Source of the DNA: Mytilus trossulus
Lineage: Eukaryota > Mollusca > Bivalvia > Mytilida > Mytilidae
Length of the DNA: 64,000 bases
Direction: 5' to 3'
Assembly (NCBI RefSeq): GCF_036588685.1
Contig: NC_086386.1
Span: 19,302,931 to 19,366,930 of the forward strand
The first letter of the stretch is position 1, and the number at the start of each line of letters is the position of its first letter. The position numbers were made by a program, and so were the translations under genes. Of the stretch, positions 23,110 to 34,829 are shown one piece after another. The notes under the pieces were generated by a model. It was not told where the DNA came from and made no database searches. It worked only from the letters and a program-made list of their open reading frames with translations.

Positions 23110-23288
23110 ATAATTGTATTTAAGAATTGAATGCTTCTTTTTGTAAATTTATTGGGTAATAAAAGCGTGGACCGAAGTACATTTTGTATGAAGCGCGGAA
23201 GCGCTTCATTCTAAAAATGTACGCACGGTCAACGCTTTTACAACCCTATACAGTTTCAAAAAGAAGTATTCAATACTTATAATTACAT
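23110..23288. repeat. Hairpin-forming MITE-like element
   Basis: The left half (ATTGAATGCTTCTTTTTGTA ... AAAGCGTGGACCG ... TGTATGAAGCGC) is the imperfect inverse of the right half (GCGCTTCATTCTAAAAATGT ... ACGGTCAACGCTTTTACAAC ... AAAAAGAAGTATTCAAT). The two halves meet almost directly around GAAGCGCGGAAGCGCTTC, so the fold has almost no loop. Confidence 0.8.
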
Positions 23289-25494
23289 TTTTTTAGCTAA
23301 AATCATGAAAACACGATTTTTATCCAGTTTTATTTAATTCACCTGTGCACTTTTTTTGTGGGACCTCGTGTCATCATGCATGATAAATGTTATTGTCTGA
23401 TGCAATTTTTGACGGAATGACATGTTAGCCAATCAGAATAACGTATTATAATGAAACTTACATCTAATGTAATTATAATCAAATGAATACAAGTTATTAT
23501 TTTCAATGAAATGTTTTCATTCTACTATCTTTTATCATTATATCATTATTTCAGTACACGGAGGTGGAATTGTTGGGTGAAAAATTGACATTAACAAGAA
23601 CAGAAAAGAAATAATATCAAATCGTCTCCTATTACCTATTTAGTTGTAAAGTTAGATCTCCAAAAACAGAGTTTGAGTACACCGCTGTACGATTGGAAGT
23701 GATAAAATGAAATTTTCTAAAACAATTTGTAAACGGTATAAGTTATGAAATTGCGTCAATAACGGTTGTACTGAATTTACTACCAAATCAGATAAAATAA
23801 AGCCGCCTACTATTTTTACTTCATGTTTTTCTTACCAATCATACCACATATTCCTATTTTGATATTTTATCTTTCTTATTAACGATCAATATAAAAACCA
23901 TCATTTTTTTATTAAATATTAATTCACAAAATCATACTATAAGTCGGACGACAATTATAATAATGCTTATTGTTATTTATTAGAAAGTGGGAGTGACCGG
24001 CAAAATTACTGTTTATACGGTATATTGAGCGAGGGGATGTATTCCGTCAATTATAACTTAACCAATTTAGACAAAAAATGCATCAACATTGCCTCATCTG
24101 ATGTTGTAGATTTCCATTTGTGTAGCATTTATGTGCATGGATTATAAAAAAACATTGCAGAAATTCAAAATGGCCAAAGCTTTTTTTTACCTCCTATATG
24201 AAATTTTAAAGACAAAAACTGTTCAATGCGAATCGGATTTTCTCTTTTTTTCATGGGTAAAATGCACTAATGAAAATTCTTTTGTTTTGTTTCTTGCTAT
24301 GGTTTTTATTTATGAAAGTCGAAACAACTCCTTGAAAAAACTATAATGCCGTTTTACATCTTTGATTGCAGGTTTCCCCCCCCCCCCCCCCCCCCCCCCC
24401 TTGGTTTTTCTTTATACACCAAAATAAGCAAAAAGCCTTAACTCTTTAACTCTGTAAAAATTGGTATACTGATACCTATTCCTATATTTATACATCAAAA
24501 AGAAATTCAAAAATAAACCTACTATAAAAACCACTGATAGGTAACCGTTTGAAGTAAAAATACGATGCTTCACTGACACAAAACTAGTTTATATATAACT
24601 TTAAGATTTTTAAACTGATAGACAAAAAAAAGTTCAATAGACAAACTTGGGATTTGGAAATGCTGAATTGAATACAATGCTAATAGAATCGGTAACTTTA
24701 ATCAAAAGAATATCATTTCAAATGCCAGTGCCCTGTATTCAGTTCAAATATTAAGCTATGAACACTTTATTGCACATAACATGCCACTCATCTTCATCAA
24801 TATTATCCTCATTTTATGTATTTTGAATTGAAGACAAACACAATGTCTCTCGTTTATATGTGTTGTCCTAGGTTAAAGTGCTAGTAAATCAAACTTGATT
24901 GTAAGATGTGAGCACTATTTATTGACCGTTTAAGATAAACTGTGACTAAGAATTTAATTACTTCTTTTTTATGGCTACTCGAATATATGACTAATAGATA
25001 AAAGAATAATAAGATGAATGAACAGGTATAAATATAATGCAATAGCAAATGGTATGACTAATCTAAAACAACACAGAACAATACGAATCACTAAGTATCA
25101 CATGGATGTAATAAATGCACGTATTTACCCAAAAGGAATTTATATAAAAACACTATTCAAAACCTTTTATACACAGAACAGTGTTGTGTTAAGACAAAAT
25201 CAGTGATATTTTGTGAAAAGGTGGTGAGTAGCTTTACCATATGCAAATGACAAAATATAATATAAGCTGATATTTGAAAAACAATTTGACCTTTTTATTG
25301 AAAATTATACTCCAAAAACCATAGGTAAGTTTGTTTTTATGATCAGATGATATGTAACTATCTAGATTCAGTGCACACAACAATATAAACATACAAAAGG
25401 TGTATGTAAGGATAAATATAACTACTGGTAATACAAATATTGATAACTTCATAACACTGTCTTAACCGTTTTTGTAAGGACTGTAAGAGGAGTT
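23289..25494. other. Intergenic AT-rich DNA, no gene seen
   Basis: No supported gene. The only distinct feature is the C25 tract listed separately. Confidence 0.4.
24376..24400. repeat. Homopolymer C tract of 25 bases
   Basis: This is an uninterrupted C run in otherwise AT-rich DNA. It reads as G25 on the minus strand. The true length is uncertain in most sequencing data. Confidence 0.9.
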
Positions 25495-25720
25495 TCTGAC
25501 GTTTATGATAGATATAGGAAAATGCGGTGTGAGTGCCAATGAGACAACTCTCCATCCAAATAAAAATTTAAAAAAATAAACCTTTATAGGTCCAATGTAC
25601 GGCCCTCGACACGGAGCCTCGACTCACACCGAACAACAAGCTATAAAGGGCCCCAAAATTACTAGTGTAAAACCTATCAAACGGGAAAACCAACGGTTTA
25701 ATATATATAAAAAAAACGAG
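25495..25720 (-). repeat. Dispersed repeat family B, minus copy
   Basis: It runs from GATATAGGAAAATGCGGTGT through GAGTGCCAATGAGACAACTC to ACGGGAAAACCAACGG. It is the inverse of the 5830/7935 and 35880 copies. Confidence 0.8.
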
Positions 25721-26120
25721 AAATGAGAAACACGTATACATTACATAAACAAACGACAACTACTGTACATAAAATTCTTGACTTGGGACAGGTGCAAACA
25801 TTTGCAGAAGGATAAAACGTTTTAATGGTACCAAACCTTCTCCCTTTTTCTGAAACAATAGCATAACATCACAACATAAAAAAACACACGATAAAATATG
25901 AACTTATTTAAGTCCTCAACATCATAATGTCATGATTGGAATTTCATTGCTGAGACTCCGCAATATGAAAATGCAACATGTTTGGGTATGGATAGAAAGA
26001 AATTGTTCACTGAAAAAAACCTATAAAAATGCATGCATGGGTTTTAAATCTGGCTTTAAGAAGTTTGTGCTACGTCAACAAATCGGCGTTATTAAAATGT
26101 AGGGTGTCTTTATCCTTTTT

Positions 26121-27441
26121 TAGCTCACCTGGCCCGAAGGGCCAAGTGAGATTTTCTCATCACTTGGCGTCCGGCGTCCGTCGTCGTCCGTCGTCGTCCG
26201 TCGTCGTCCGTCGTCCTGCGTCCGTCGTCGTTAACTTTTACAAAAATCTTCTCCTCTGAAACTGCTGAGCCAAATTAATCCAAACTTGGCCATAATCATC
26301 ATTGGGGTATCTAGTTTAAAAATTGTGTCCGGTGACCCCGTCAACCAACCAAGATGGCCGCCACGGCTAAAAATAGAACATAGGGGTAAAATGCAGTTTT
26401 TGGCTTATAACTCAAAAACCAAAGCATTTAGAGCAAATCTGACGGGGGGTAAAAATGTTCATCAGGTCAAGATCTAACTGCCCTGAAATTTTCAGATGAA
26501 TCGGACAACCTGTTGTTGGGTTGCTGCCCCTGAATTGGTAATTTTAGGGAAATTTTGCTGTTTTTTGTTATTATCTTGAATATTATTATAGATAGAGATA
26601 AACTGTAAACAGCAATAATGTTCAGCAAAGTAAAATCTACAAATAAGTCAACATAACCAAAATGGTCAGTTGACCACTTTAGGAGTTATTGTCCTTTATA
26701 GTCAATTTTTAACCATTTTTCGTAAATCTTGGTAATCTTTTACAAAAATCTTATCTCTGAAACTACCAGGCCAAATTTAAACAAACTTGGCCGCAATCAT
26801 CATTGGGGTATCTAGTTTAAAAATTGTGTGGCGTGACCCGGCCAACCAACAAAGATGGCCGCCATGGCTAAAAATAGAACATAGGGGTAAAATGCAGTTT
26901 TTTGCCTATAACTCAAAAACCAAAGCATTTAGAGCAAATCTAACAGGGAGTAAAATTGTTAATCAGGTCAAGATCTATTTGCCATGAAATTTTCAGATGG
27001 ATTGGACAAACTGCTGTTAGGTTGCTGCCCCTGAATTAGTCATTTTAAGGAAATTTTGCCGTTTTTTGTTATTATCTTGAATATTATTATAGATAGAGAT
27101 AAACTGTAAAGGGAAACAATGTACAGCAAAGTAACACCTAAAAATAAGTCAACATGACCTAAATGGTCAATTGACCCCATAAGGAGTTATTGCCCTTTAT
27201 AGTCAATTTTTAACAATTTTCATAAAATTTGTTAATTTTAACTAACATTTTCCACTGAAGCTCTTAGGCCAAGTTCAATATAGATAGAATGATTGTAAGC
27301 AGCAATAATGTTCAGTAAAGTAAGATATACAAACACATCACCATCACCAAAACACAATTTTGTCATGAATTCAAATGCGTCCTTTGTTTAATATTCACAT
27401 AGACCAAGGTGAGCGACACAGGCTCTTTGGAGCCTCTAGTT
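26121..27441 (+). mobile_element. Element with two ~501-bp tandem units and a TCGTCCG minisatellite
   Basis: It begins AGCTCACCTGGCCCGAAGGG and ends GGTGAGCGACACAGG ... GGAGCCTCTAG, so the termini share inverted GCTCACC/GGTGAGC. After a CGTCCGTCGT minisatellite (about 26167-26231), two units start near 26240 and 26741. The shared phrase ATCATCATTGGGGTATCTAG is 501 bp apart. Both units contain the same short open frame (MAAIIIGVSSLKIV-like, about 63 codons), a by-product of the repeat. Confidence 0.75.
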
Positions 27442-27824
27442 CTTTATAATAGCGCCAATTTTCTCGATTATTTACATTTTAGCCGCCCATTGTCTTTTAT
27501 TCTTTTGAGTATATTTTTTCTCATTCTTTATTTGTTTCCCCATTACTCTTTTTCTGTAACATCTACAGTTGATTGGGCAATACTTTCGATCGTTTAACCT
27601 TCTTTTTAAAAAATGGGACGTACTTCTGGATCTGTGAGATATTTGAATGCGAAGCAAAGCCAGGTCGGAACGGGGACGTTAAATAAAACATTTGGTAGAT
27701 GGTTGACTCATTGTTAAGCATACATACCACATCTCTCAATTTTTATAATTATATGTCTGTGTAAGTAAAACCCTCCACCATGACTATTTATTGATGAATG
27801 ATTACAATTTTATGTACTTCAGAT

Positions 27825-30737
27825 ATGTTGCTGTTATCTGTCATTACCCTGGGGATTTACAGCTTTGCTGACAGTCTTACTGTTACAGAACTGTCAAAAT
27901 TTACAACATCAGGAAACTTTCCTCAATCAACAGTGAGAGTCGATACAACCCCATCAGATAGGTGAATGTTTATATATTATAAAAATGTTGCTTCATGAAT
28001 ACTGAAACAAAATAACAAGGTTATTGTTTGCATTTGTCTGTTGCACTTTCTAGCCACAGACGCTTGAGAAGGGTGCCACATGTTGAGCAGGATCTGCTTA
28101 CCCTTCCGGATCACCTGAGTTTTTGGTGGGGTTCGTGTTGTTTATTCTTTAGTTTTCTATGTTGTATCATGTTTACTTTTGTGTTTCTGTTGGTTTTTTT
28201 TTTTTTATTTTTAGCCATGGCGTTGTCAGTTTGTTTTAGATTTATGAGTTTGACTGTCCCTTTGGTATCTTTAGTCCCTCTTTAAAGAAGCCTTTTGTTT
28301 AGTCGAATATACCTTCAATAAAATCTTCCATTTTGAGGAGTTTGAAAATACTGTTCTGCGCTCATGCAGTAGATGGTTGGAATGTATATATTAAAACGAT
28401 TTCAAAATAATTACTGTTTAAGTAAGATCAAAGAAGAATTGAATAAAAGAAAATAATTAAGAAGTGATGAAGAGATCCTATTGATAGTATCTTTAACTGA
28501 AAAGAAAGGAGAATGAACTCTAAAGTGCCCATCTTTCTTTGCACACATGTCTATTTACTTGGTTTTGATAAAAAATATTTTAGCGTTCTGTATTTAACTG
28601 AAGAGATACGTTAACTGAAGAGATACGTTAACTGAAGCGATACGTTAACTGAAGTGATACGTGACTCTTTGAACTTACTAATGATTATAATCAATTCCTT
28701 AACATTTTAGACATAATATTTATGCATCGGGGATACCAGATCATCCATGGGAAAAAGTTAATCCGAATGATGCAACTGATCAAAACTATAACATCAGTAT
28801 TCCAAAAATACCAAGTTACAATAATGGAGCGCATGGTTGTGTCCCAATGGGCATGATTGGTATTACAAGGACAGGCGTAGCCATATTCAATCCGTTAAAT
28901 GTTGACCTTGAAAATGCAGTTGAAGGGCAAACACGAGAGACTTTTGACAGTTGTGATGGCCATCCAACAAACGCAGGATCATATCATTATCATAAAATTC
29001 CAGATAGCTGCCTGTATAAAGGAGAGGTCGACGAGTTCATTGGTGTCGCTTTAGATGGATTTCCAATATATGGTCCAAATGCATCAGATGTTAACGGTCT
29101 GCTGACGTCAACTGACCTTGACGAATGTCATGGTAGAGAGGTTAATGGAGCCTATCGATATCATGCGACAGAGACATGGCCTTACTTTCTTGGATGTTTC
29201 AAGGGTGTGGTATTAGAAAATTTGCCTGGTTTGCAGTACAATTGTGAACCAGCTAATAAAACCTCTGCAGGTATATTTTTATTATATGCAAGTAAAACAT
29301 GTGCGAATATTATAAGGGAACGTCTTAAAAACTTTTTCAAAGAGACAATAACCCGATCAAACAGCAGACAATAGCCGAAGTCCACCAATGGGTCGTCAAT
29401 GCTACGAGACCCTCCCGCAGATAAAAATAAAGATCAATTCGTAGAAATCCTACGTAAACATTCTACGCATACTTGCTAAAAGGCTGTTTAAACGAACATT
29501 ATCTCTGTGTCGTTTATGTGCAAAATAAGGAGATGTGGTTTCATTGTCAATGAGATAACTATCCCCCAAAGTTCAAATGAAGTGAATGCAAGTCATTATA
29601 GATCATCGTACGCTGTTCAACAATGAGAAAACCCCTTACATTTAGGTAAGATGTAAAAAGGCTCCAACATGTAGACGAAACGCGCATCTGTCGCAAATAT
29701 AGAATTTCAATTTTGGTATCTTGGGTTTATTTTTGAAACAATTCAATCTATAAAACGAACTGACAAATTTATAACAAAACATTTTACGAAAAAGAAAATG
29801 ACAAACATGGACAAACGACAGCCACTACCATTACATGCTCCTGACTTGGGATAGGCAAATAAAAAATGGCGTGGTTAAACCTGTTTGTTAACGATCAACC
29901 ATCCCCTAACATTTGATAGTGAGAACAAACTATAAAAAAACAGCTATAAAGGCTGAACTCGTCAGATAGATACAACTAGAAATCATTTGCTCATTTGTAC
30001 CCTTGTCATTTGTGCACTGAAGAAATACAGAAATGAGAAATCTATATTAAAATGTCCGTGATGTTGAATTTTCGAAGATTTCAAAAGTTGGTTGCTAAAC
30101 CGAAATGCTAAAAAGTAGGTATCTATATTGTTGCATATAACTTGCTAACTCGTTATGAAGTTCCTTTTATTTGATGGACAAAAAACTGTAGTCTCAAAAT
30201 TTGTTATGGATAAAGTATATTGAGACAAATGTCCAGCAACCAATCAAGACAAAAACCATATAAATATATGTTCCTTCTAACAAATACTTTCCATTACATT
30301 CTTGTGAATACTTTTTGTCTAAGATCTGTTTGAAAAGGTATAGTATAGTGTTTGTTGGATTTCAATATCGTTCTAAATCACATATAACTGTTTTAGGTTG
30401 GGAAGACTGGAAAGAATGGAACGGATATCTTTGTAATTGTCTACAGCAGGGAGGACAGGGTGGTGGAAATATGCCAGATCCATCTCAATGTGGACAGAAT
30501 AATCCAAACCGACCAGCTAACTGCCCTAATGTTCAAGAATGCATGAACAATAACAATCCTCCTATGTTTTGTTACGACATATGCCAACAACAGGGGAATC
30601 GTCCTCAATTTTGCCAGACATTACCTGCTAATGATAATAGCGACGCACCTGTAAATGATGGCAGCGACGCATGTTCAGTAGCAGCTATCAAAATTTATAC
30701 TATTCTTTTGACATTTATAGCAATGATTTTTATCTGA
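27825..30737 (+). CDS. Secreted or GPI-anchored YHYH-domain protein, paralogue 2
   Basis: Exons are 27825-27961, 28711-29270 and 30397-30737. Exon 1 (137 nt) and exon 2 (560 nt) have exactly the lengths and phases of paralogue 1; the total is 345 residues. Signal peptide residues are 1-20, YHYH is at 137-140, GVALDGFPIYG at 157-167, then the Cys-rich segment and a hydrophobic C-terminus that fits a GPI signal. Exon 3 differs most from paralogue 1: a Gly/Gln-rich linker (QQGGQGGGNMPD) replaces a Pro/Gly one, and an eight-residue insertion with a repeated Asn-Asp/Ser-Asp pattern (DAPVNDGSDA) precedes the anchor. Exon 2 is near-identical between copies at the DNA level, pointing to a recent tandem duplication or gene conversion. 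An untranslated upstream exon is implied by the acceptor just before the ATG. Confidence 0.9.
28050..28285 (+). repeat. Dispersed repeat family F in YHYH-2 intron 1
   Basis: It contains AGCCATGGCGTTGTCAGTTT and GAGTTTGACTGTCCCTTTGG. Related copies are at 40800-40945 and, as a fragment, at 59490-59540. The open frame across it is repeat-derived. Confidence 0.75.
28599..28665. repeat. 18-bp minisatellite, four units
   Basis: TTAACTGAAGAGATACG recurs with single-base changes (AGAG, AGAG, AGCG, AGTG) in YHYH-2 intron 1. No counterpart is seen in paralogue 1. Confidence 0.85.
29520..29640 (-). repeat. Family A minus fragment in YHYH-2 intron 2
   Basis: It contains GATGTGGTTTCATTGTCAAT, ATCATCGTACGCTGTTCAAC and AATGAGAAAACCCC. 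A family G fragment lies just upstream (about 29335-29440), and a short family C piece near 29675-29720. Confidence 0.6.
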
Positions 30738-31748
30738 TGTAAACATTTGGATCACTTCAATATGCTGTGCTTAAATGGATTTCAATGCAATAATTATATA
30801 TGTAAATCATTTTTTTCTTCAACATTATATGCTAAAGCAAATGAAGATGAGTGCTTAACCAATTCTGCAGACAACATTGCCGAACTATATTTGGCAAAAC
30901 TTTTAGGAACTTTTTTAGACACACGCGCGACTGGCGCAAATACAAAATTTCAATATTGGTATCTGGATGAGTTTATTTATAACCACTGGTTCGATGTTGC
31001 TGTTGGTGGAGTTTTTATTCCCCGCGGTTATCATCGGTCAAGTATTCTGCACTTCTGTGTTGACACGAATTATCATTGATATGGTCACAATTATAAATCA
31101 AATGGCTTTTCTACATCAGGAATAGATTACCGTGGCTGTATTTTGCAAAACTTTGAGGAATGTTTGTTCCTCTGTGCACTTCAACTTCGTACTTTATTTG
31201 GCGTTTCTGAACTTTTTTATGGGATTATTAATTCATTTGGTCGATACAAAGCATGAAAACAATTAACAAAAATACAAACCAGACGTGGCAAGGTACGTAT
31301 TATACGTCCTTACACCAAAATAGACACTTATTATAGATTGAGAGTTCTTGCAGTTACTGAGACCCAGTTATTAGCCATTAACAAGTAATAAAAAAGCATG
31401 TATCTAAGACTAAAGTATCAGTCAGTTCACATCTATAACAACTCTTTTGGGGTCTCTAGTGGGTGTCTGTTGCAATTTGAAATGTTTGAAAATAACCTAC
31501 ATATGCATACCTAATTTTTAGATCCATTTAAATTTATTCTTGTCAAGAGCGTGCATGAAATATTTGCCACTGAATGTTAAGCAAATGACAATCATTCTTT
31601 AATATCCCTCATTATCACGTAGATGATTCTGACCGTTATCGACCAACACTTAATTATCAAATTTAAAAATACACGCCATTCTTTTGAGTTAATAATTATC
31701 GTGATTATTTCTGGATCTTATAGTTGTTGGAGGAAGATTGAAATACTT
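30738..31748. other. Region between YHYH-2 and the collagen-like gene (convergent)
   Basis: Family C pieces are visible near 30915-30975 (ACACGCGCGACTGGCGCAAA) and 31125-31215 (CTTCAACTTCGTACTTTATT). The open frame at 30747-31079 crosses the first and is not a gene. Confidence 0.5.
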
Positions 31749-33923
31749 TTATTTTGAACAAACAACACACGAAAATGAGTCACCATTTGTATACGGAGGA
31801 CACTGTAGCGATCCACATTCTGCGACTACATTGAACACACGTTTACCGCCATCATTTCTACTCCCTCCTCCCGGTACACTTTGATGATTTATATCAACAC
31901 ATATATACATTGATCCGGAAGTATAAGAATGGTGACTGGATCCTAAGTATCCATGGTATTTAATTTTCCATCCAGTCTGACAAGTGTCCTTTCCTGGGAT
32001 CATTATGGTAGTGGACGTACGCTGGCTTCTACAAACGGCACATGGTAGTTCGTTGTTAAAAGGGTTAGGATGTTGTCCCCAGAAGTTTGTACCGTATTCT
32101 GCTCCGTACATTCTACCATAATCATACCCTCCTGTTGTTTCTCTTAGCTTGGGGTCAGTCGGTAAGCACACGAACTCAGGTGATGCTCCAGTCTCATTGT
32201 AATGTCCTCCTCCAACAAAACCTACATGATGAGATAATAGGTTTGTATATACATGTATCTTAAATAACATTCCAAATTTTTTAATAATAGTAATAATTAT
32301 AATAACAGAAGTTTTCCGTTTCGAAAACATAGTTGCAGCTAAATATCTTTTTATAAACTCAAATGCGGAATTTTTCATTGAAATGCAGTTGAGCTTCTCT
32401 ACGCAAATAATCATTTCAAAATGTGCACATTCTTTTAACGGTATTATATTAACAAAATTTGACTCGAGATCTGTAAAATGAAAATTATTTTATAAGATGC
32501 TCGACACAAAAGGTTCTCAAAACTTTTAAGGCATACTTGTATCAGTAAATTTAATAAGGTCAACGTACGTTTTATTTTACCAAAAACTAGGAATATGACA
32601 TTTTCTTTTTCAAAAATTGCACTATAATCATGCAAAACTGTTAAAATTTCAGTTTTTCTTAGAAATTTGATTGCCAAAAGATATTCGTCCAATCACTTTT
32701 ATAACGGATTTTATCGATACTGTATTGGAAACATGTAAACATTATAACTAATTGAAAGCGCAACAAACCACCAGAAGACGGAATCATCCTTGATTGATTT
32801 ATGTAGGAAGTTTCAGTTTGACAGGACTGTAATGATAGCCGTTGTGATAGTTAAAATACCTGAGTAAACAAGTTCTGTATCTTTCGACTGACAATCACTT
32901 CGTCCCCAATGAACGAAAGTTGAGCCAATTGCTGAAAAACAGTACAGTAATACAACGTTTAAATTATGACATTCCTGTAATGATAGCCGTTGTGATTATT
33001 AAAATACCTGAGTAAACAAGTTCTGTATCTTTCGACTGACAATCACTTCGTCCCCAATGAACGAAAGTTGAGCCAATTGCTGAAAAACACTACAGTAATA
33101 CAACGTTTAAATTATTTCATTATGCTGCTCCTATCATAAGCAAACTGTTACTGAAATATCGATTGTAATACTATACGAAATCAGTAAGGATCGCGCCAGA
33201 AGCAGCAAGCTAAGATACATTGACAGCTGATCTGCCTTTTTTTGCATTATGTATATAAGTTTAATGTGGTTGGTTTAAACAGGGTTGAGAGCGCCAAATC
33301 CCCCAAAAATTATATATACAGTAGCTTATGTTATTACTTGAGTTTGACAAAAGATAAACAATAAGATATTTTCTCTAGTGACTATTGATGCAATGTTACT
33401 TGTATAATATGTTTATGTTTAATACTCAGCAACAATGACACATATAACAGACAAGAATAACTACCAATGAAGTGGTACACAGCTTGTAGACTTCTAGTTT
33501 CAGACATAAACATGCAGTACAAATATATGTAACTAAACTATTTCGAGTGCACTCTTTCTAAGTCAGTGATGTAATAACAAACAAGTAGACATGTATTGTA
33601 TGGGTAACAATACTGCGTACTTACAATCCTGTAGAACATACAGTTTTTGACGTTAAATTACTGATTGTATATAACAAGCAGACACATGGTACATGTGTGG
33701 GTAACAAAAATATTGCGTACTTACAATCGTGTAGAACAGACAGTTTTGACGTTAGATTACTGATCGTATCGGACTGGTGTTTAATCGTCTCTGCCTGTTG
33801 GTGAACTAGATTTTCGAGAATACCAAGACGTTGCAGTACATCTGAGTCATCTATCAAAAGTCGTTTTTCACTTAAAGAATAATTTAAGAAACTGTAAATA
33901 GTCAACAACAATAATATAGCCAT
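31749..33923 (-). CDS. Secreted coiled-coil protein with Cys-rich 'short-chain collagen C4-like' domain
   Basis: Minus-strand exons are 33923-33725, 33079-33008 and 32221-31749, closing to 247 residues. Residues 1-18 form a signal peptide (MAILLLLTIYSFLNYSLS). Residues about 25-65 form a heptad-like segment (VLQRLGILENLVHQQAETIK) suited to coiled-coil trimerisation. Exon 2 supplies STFVHWGRSDCQSKD...VYSG. Exon 3 carries GGGHYNETGASPEFVCLP, a CAVCRS motif, TCQTGWKIKYHGYL and a C-terminal block with about five cysteines. I recognise the WGR...C...YSG / CLP / C-x-VC / GW-x-YxGYL series from mollusc proteins annotated as short-chain collagen C4-like. No Gly-X-Y run is present, so 'collagen' is only a database label. 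It is likely extracellular. Exon 2 is duplicated; inclusion of both copies would still be in frame (271 residues). Confidence 0.85.
32222..32859. other. Intron 2 of the collagen-like gene
   Basis: AT-rich, with no recognised repeat. The open frame at 32444-32692 (-) has no coding signature. Confidence 0.45.
32860..32931 (-). CDS. Second, identical copy of the 72-nt middle exon
   Basis: This copy is base-for-base identical to the exon at 33008-33079 and lies 148 bp away within a tandem duplication (about 32828-33118). It retains both splice sites (TTTTTCAG|CAATTG and CTCAG|GTATTT). With phase 1 on both sides and 72 nt, it can be skipped, used instead, or used together with its twin without changing frame. 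Confidence 0.8.
33605..33780 (-). repeat. ~100-bp tandem duplication across the first donor site of the collagen-like gene
   Basis: The end of exon 1 plus its donor (GTTCTACACGATT|GTAAGT at about 33740-33720) is repeated 100 bp further into the intron as GTTCTACAGGATT|GTAAGT (about 33640-33620). The second copy has one extra A in an A-run, so use of the second donor by read-through would change the frame at the end. Confidence 0.75.
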
Positions 33924-34829
33924 ATCTGTTCTATATGTAGGGTTCAAAATCAGAAATTTGTCTGTTATCTTACTATCAATGTTCTGACTTATTTTGATAT
34001 GAACTCCCTGTATATACGTACACATATTTCATGTGTACAATGTATGGCTGTAATATAAGTTATGTATTCAACACTCCACTCTCTCATATCCACACACCGC
34101 TGAAGACACTAGATTTGATAGTCTATTGCTTATAACGTAGCAATCATAACATGCATATTCAGAACAAGAAGAAATTAAACAATAAATCTAAAAGTAAGTA
34201 CTGCAAAGTGATCACCACTAACAGGAAAGGAGTATGAGCAATTTTCCCTCAATTTTTATATTACTCCAGTGCCATTTTCAATTTATATATTTACTTAAAA
34301 GTCGTAGTACCACCGTTCGAACTGTTTACTTTGAGAGCTACAGTAGTTTGGCTGATTTCAACATCAAATTATAACCCTTGATGAATGCCTACAAACGATT
34401 TTTTAAGAAATTTGATAAAAAATGAAATCTTTATCCTAAAAATGCAAAAAGCACATCGCTAACCAAAGTCAAAATTATTTCAGATTTTGAGATATATATG
34501 GTCTTACGGATACAAAATACAATCATATCGGTAATGGGGTGTTTTTTCTATGAGGGATTTGACAAAAGCTGCTTTCAAAAGCAACATGTATCACTGACAG
34601 ATTTTTTGATAAAATGAATTGCGAAACAGTATATTCATATTTATTAAATAAATCTTATACTAAATGGCTAATATGATTTGATAGTTGTTCATCTTGTGTG
34701 GGAAACAATTAGTGGAAATTCGCCTTTCACCTTAAGACTTCCACTAGAGAAAGGTCCCATCCAAGTAGGGACCGAAAACTTACCTTTCAACCTCTTACAG
34801 ATTTGTATAAAAAATATTTTATCGACAGA
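33924..34829. other. 5' flank of the collagen-like gene, no other feature seen
   Basis: This should include the promoter of the minus-strand collagen-like gene. I see no recurring repeat and no convincing core promoter element. Confidence 0.35.

Noticed and set aside
26286-26987. Two similar short frames beginning MA(I/A)IIIGVSSLKIV
   Set aside because: They are the same frame in the two 501-bp units of a repeat, with no start, stop or splice conservation beyond the repeat itself.
28028-28285. 85-codon hydrophobic frame in YHYH-2 intron 1
   Set aside because: It is family F repeat text; the matching copy at 40800 has a different frame structure.
30747-31079. 110-codon frame downstream of YHYH-2
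   Set aside because: It runs through a family C repeat and shows no protein-like motif.
31749-33923. True collagen gene
   Set aside because: No Gly-X-Y repeat occurs in any exon; the family name is a database convention.
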